Source of the DNA: UBA830 sp002295635
GTDB taxonomy: Bacteria; Pseudomonadota; Alphaproteobacteria; MPNO01; UBA830
Length of the DNA stretch: 64,000 nucleotides
Assembly (NCBI GenBank): GCA_002295635.1
Contig: DBHK01000019.1
Location: 1 to 64,000, forward strand
Direction of reading: 5' to 3'
The translations under genes were made by a program, and so were the position numbers. This document shows positions 61,647 to 64,000 of the stretch, piece by piece. The stretch's first letter is position 1, and every line of letters begins with the position of its first letter. Below the pieces are notes generated by a model. That model was not told the origin of the DNA. It did not search any database and saw only the letters and a program-made list of their open reading frames with translations.

Positions 61647-62426
61647 TTATTTATCGAAGCGGATGTCACGCTTTTCAAGGAATGCCCGCATACCTTCTTT
61701 AGCATCGTCGGACGCTTGGGTGAGCGCCGAGGCTAGGGACTCTACGAAATAACCCTCACTTTCACCCATCCTGTCGATTCGTTGGATAGTATTCAGCATC
61801 ATCTTATTAGCCAGCGGGGCGTTACCGGAGATCGTTTCAGCGAGTTCCATCGCTTTGTCAAACGCTTCGCCATCTCCGACTCGGTAATGGGAAAGGCCAA
61901 GCTGCTGACCTTCTTCTGCGGATATGCGCCGTCCTGTCAACATTATTTCTGTCATACGGCCTGGCCCGATCACTCGCGCAACCCGAATACTGGCGCCGCC
62001 GCCGACGTATATCCCGCGCCGACCCTCCGGAAGCTGGTAGATAGTCGATGGTTCGGCAATTCGGACGTGGGCCGCAGTCGCGAGTTCTAGACCGCCGCCC
62101 ATAACGGCGCCATGCATTGCAGCAACAACTGGGATACCACCATACTGAATCAGATCAAACGTTTGGTGCCAATAGCGCGATATATTAAACGCCTCGTCCA
62201 CATCACGTTCCTTGTGTTGCGAAAGATCAAGACCTGCACAGAAATGGTCTCCATTGGCGCGCAGCACCACGACTAAAGCCTCTTTAGGCGGTGCATTGAA
62301 AAACCGATTGATATCCTCGATCAGGTTTTCGTTGACCGCGTTCCTCTTTTCTGGCCGGTCCAGTGTTAGGATGGCTATCTTGCCGCGCATCTCGAAATTG
62401 ATCAGATTGGATGAAAAGGCGATCAC
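61647..62426 (-). CDS. Crotonase-family enoyl-CoA hydratase/isomerase
   Basis: 259-residue crotonase. Oxyanion-hole segments are HFCAGLDLS and GAVMGGGLE. Both catalytic Glu positions are filled: E114 (GGGLELATA) and E134 (YQLPEGRRG). GTG at 62426 is chosen because GGAGG lies 9 bases upstream; ATG at 62387 is an alternative. It is divergent from the SDR gene, 119 bp apart. A hydratase role on an aromatic-side-chain CoA is possible given the CoA-ligase gene nearby, but it is not assigned. It lacks the particular residues I would need to call it feruloyl-CoA hydratase-lyase. Confidence 0.85.
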   Translation of the reverse strand: MIAFSSNLINFEMRGKIAILTLDRPEKRNAVNENLIEDINRFFNAPPKEALVVVLRANGDHFCAGLDLSQHKERDVDEAFNISRYWHQTFDLIQYGGIPVVAAMHGAVMGGGLELATAAHVRIAEPSTIYQLPEGRRGIYVGGGASIRVARVIGPGRMTEIMLTGRRISAEEGQQLGLSHYRVGDGEAFDKAMELAETISGNAPLANKMMLNTIQRIDRMGESEGYFVESLASALTQASDDAKEGMRAFLEKRDIRFDK

Positions 62427-62545
62427 GGGTTGATCCTCCGTGGCTAGATGGACAGTCGATAAGACGCCTCTATAAGTGGCCCGGTTCGCGGTGTAAACTG
62501 CGTTCAATAAAGGAATGCTATCAAGGCCACCGAGGGAGAGACAGG

Positions 62546-63310
62546 ATGGATATTAGCGGGCAAGGTGCCATTGTTGCGGGTGGCGCATCCGGGTTAGGCG
62601 CTGCGACGGCACGGGCCTTGGCGGCGGCAGGCGGACGCGTCGCGATCCTAGATGTCAACATTGAAATCGCGCAGGAAATGGCGGGTGAAGTTGGGGGTAT
62701 CGCCGTTGAATGCGATGTTACTAATTCTGAATTTGCCCATGCCGCGATTGAAAAGGCGGTTTTGGAAGTGGGGGATCCGCGAGTACTCGTGAACTGCGCG
62801 GGAATTGGACCGGCGGAGCGTATCCTGGGCCGCGAGGGACCTCAGGCTCTTGATAGTTATGCTCGTTGTATCAACGTGAACGTTGTAGGTACCTTCAATA
62901 TGTTGCGGCTCGTCGCGCATAAGATGAGTCAGACCAAAACGATGGACGACGACGGTGAGCGCGGTGTGATCGTGAACACTTCTTCGGTCGCCGCCTATGA
63001 TGGTCAGATTGGACAAGCGGCTTATTCATCTTCAAAAGGAGCAATCGCAGGATTAACCTTACCGGCAGCACGCGAACTTGCGCGGTTTGGAATTCGCGTC
63101 ATCGCAATCGCACCCGGCGTGTTCGAAACGCCGATGTTACGTGGACTTCCGCAACAGGCGCAGGAGTCGTTGGAGGTGGCAACACCGTTTCCGTCGCGGC
63201 TTGGTACACCGGATGAATATGCGAATTTCGTGATGTGTATTCTTGGCAATAAGATGCTGAATGGCGAAATCGTCCGTCTAGATGGTGCGCTGCGACTGGC
63301 TCACGGCTGA
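62546..63310 (+). CDS. SDR-family oxidoreductase
   Basis: 254-residue classical SDR. The cofactor motif is GGASGLGAAT (residues 12-21), the NAG-type motif is VNCAGIG, and the catalytic Ser, Y160 and K164 lie in VNTSSVAAYDG and YSSSK. It resembles 3-hydroxyacyl-CoA-type dehydrogenases. ATG at 62546 follows GGGAGAGACAGG. It is followed 12 bp later by the CoA-ligase gene on the same strand and divergent from the crotonase gene. The trio (ligase, SDR, crotonase) fits a beta-oxidation-like side-chain route. Confidence 0.9.
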   Translation: MDISGQGAIVAGGASGLGAATARALAAAGGRVAILDVNIEIAQEMAGEVGGIAVECDVTNSEFAHAAIEKAVLEVGDPRVLVNCAGIGPAERILGREGPQALDSYARCINVNVVGTFNMLRLVAHKMSQTKTMDDDGERGVIVNTSSVAAYDGQIGQAAYSSSKGAIAGLTLPAARELARFGIRVIAIAPGVFETPMLRGLPQQAQESLEVATPFPSRLGTPDEYANFVMCILGNKMLNGEIVRLDGALRLAHG

Positions 63311-63322
63311 TGGGAGTTGATG

Positions 63323-64000
63323 ATGTCTGACCTCGCACCTGTGAATATGAATTCATTTGGTGTAGATATCGAGCGGCGCGGCGACGGTACTATCATCCTC
63401 AATTGTCCCGAACCGCTTGATGAATTGCCATCCAGTATAGTTGCTATGTTACGGGCTCATGCCGCGGCTCACCCGAACCGGGATTTTCTCTGTGAGCGGG
63501 ACGCCAACAGAAAATGGCGTCGAGTAACCTATGATGACGTTCTAAAAGCAGCTAACTCAATCGGCCAGGCGCTGCTTGACAGCGGTCACGGTGTTGATCG
63601 TCCATTAGCCATCTTATCGGATAATTCTATCGATCAGGCTTTCGTTATATTTGGATGTATGACGGTCGGTGTTCCAGTAATGCCAGTATCACCGGCCTAT
63701 TCGCTGATGAGCCAGGATCATGAGAAACTAAAAAACGTGATATGGCATAACGACCCGTCGGCAATTTTCATCGAAAATCCCGAGACGTTCGAGGGGGCGA
63801 TTGACGCCCTTGATTGGTCCGGAAGAACTCTCGTGACAAGCAAAGGTACTGCCGGAATAAAAGGCGCGGTGTCCCTGTCCGAGTGGTTATCAGTGATGCC
63901 CCGAACGGCACTCGAAAATGCAGCATCACGGATTGATCTGGATACAATTGGTAAAATTCTGCTTACGTCAGGTTCCACGGGTTTGCCAAAAGGGGTGTTA
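63323..64000 (+). CDS. Feruloyl-CoA synthase-like AMP-forming ligase, 5' part cut by window end
   Basis: The first 226 codons of an open frame that runs to the window edge with no stop. ATG at 63323. PSSIVAMLRAHAAAHPNRDFL, RPLAILSDNSIDQAFVIFGC and PVSPAYSLMSQDHEKLKN match the start of feruloyl-CoA synthase-type ligases. The AMP-binding motif TSGSTGLPKGVL is just reached at the edge. Such enzymes activate aromatic acids to CoA thioesters with ATP. A full length of about 600 residues is expected. The exact acid is inferred from family resemblance only. Confidence 0.85.
   Translation, partial: MSDLAPVNMNSFGVDIERRGDGTIILNCPEPLDELPSSIVAMLRAHAAAHPNRDFLCERDANRKWRRVTYDDVLKAANSIGQALLDSGHGVDRPLAILSDNSIDQAFVIFGCMTVGVPVMPVSPAYSLMSQDHEKLKNVIWHNDPSAIFIENPETFEGAIDALDWSGRTLVTSKGTAGIKGAVSLSEWLSVMPRTALENAASRIDLDTIGKILLTSGSTGLPKGVL

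Noticed and set aside
61647..62426. Calling this crotonase feruloyl-CoA hydratase-lyase because of the neighbouring ligase
   Set aside because: It has the two classic hydratase Glu residues, but I cannot identify features specific to the hydratase-lyase group.

Overview
This window looks like a draft or metagenome-derived scaffold (two N runs, 3232-3623 and 43177-43496) from a heterotrophic proteobacterium. An alphaproteobacterium of Rhodospirillales type is my best guess, inferred from protein style only: TRAP transporters, TauE/SafE and EamA permeases, HpnC, HyuAB, Cox/XDH-type molybdoenzymes and UbiD. Almost everything is accessory catabolism and transport; cysS (25163-26542) is the one clear core gene. 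No rRNA, tRNA, CRISPR array, insertion sequence or phage gene was seen.

Left part (0.1-10.6 kb): a GIY-YIG protein; a MarR regulator upstream of a gentisate-dioxygenase-like bicupin and a DapA-family lyase; a UbiD decarboxylase divergent from a four-gene cobalt nitrile hydratase/thiocyanate hydrolase-like cluster; three tandem EamA permeases; a TauE/SafE permease.

10.6-31.7 kb: an amidase; a perfect 26-bp palindrome; an operon of M24-fold hydrolase plus 2-oxoacid/acetoin dehydrogenase E1alpha, E1beta and E2, followed by a decayed LacI-family regulator; a 3-hydroxyisobutyrate-dehydrogenase-like enzyme with two overlapping TauE/SafE genes; hpnC; a PrpF/GalD isomerase; a crotonase/HibCH pair; a MaoC dehydratase; cysS; then a kynurenine-formamidase-like hydrolase, a TauD/TfdA dioxygenase, a dihydroxyphthalate-decarboxylase-like protein, an isochorismatase-fold amidase and a DUF1015 protein.

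31.7-64 kb: HyuB/HyuA; a collapsed SDR remnant; DUF1330, VOC and GST genes; a complete M-S-L set of xanthine-dehydrogenase-family subunits; a TRAP-TAXI system interrupted by an assembly gap; three further stand-alone molybdopterin large subunits (44849, 51671, 59313); a decayed amidohydrolase; IorBA; a Rieske ring-hydroxylating dioxygenase alpha/beta pair; a DctPQM TRAP system; and a crotonase, SDR and feruloyl-CoA-synthase-like ligase cut by the window edge.

A reading consistent with the layout is a catabolic island: TRAP and TauE/EamA proteins move organic acids and related compounds, molybdenum hydroxylases and the Rieske dioxygenase hydroxylate (hetero)aromatic rings, amidases, hydantoinase and nitrile-hydratase-like enzymes attack C-N bonds, and UbiD, CoA ligase, crotonase and SDR enzymes feed products to central metabolism. 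Three genes in different stages of decay (lacI-like, SDR, amidohydrolase) lie beside intact operons. The most unusual items are the three orphan molybdenum-hydroxylase large subunits, the four-gene nitrile-hydratase-like cluster with two copies of the beta N-terminal module, the M24 protein with Cys in place of a metal-ligand Asp, and the palindrome plus dead LacI regulator bracketing one operon.
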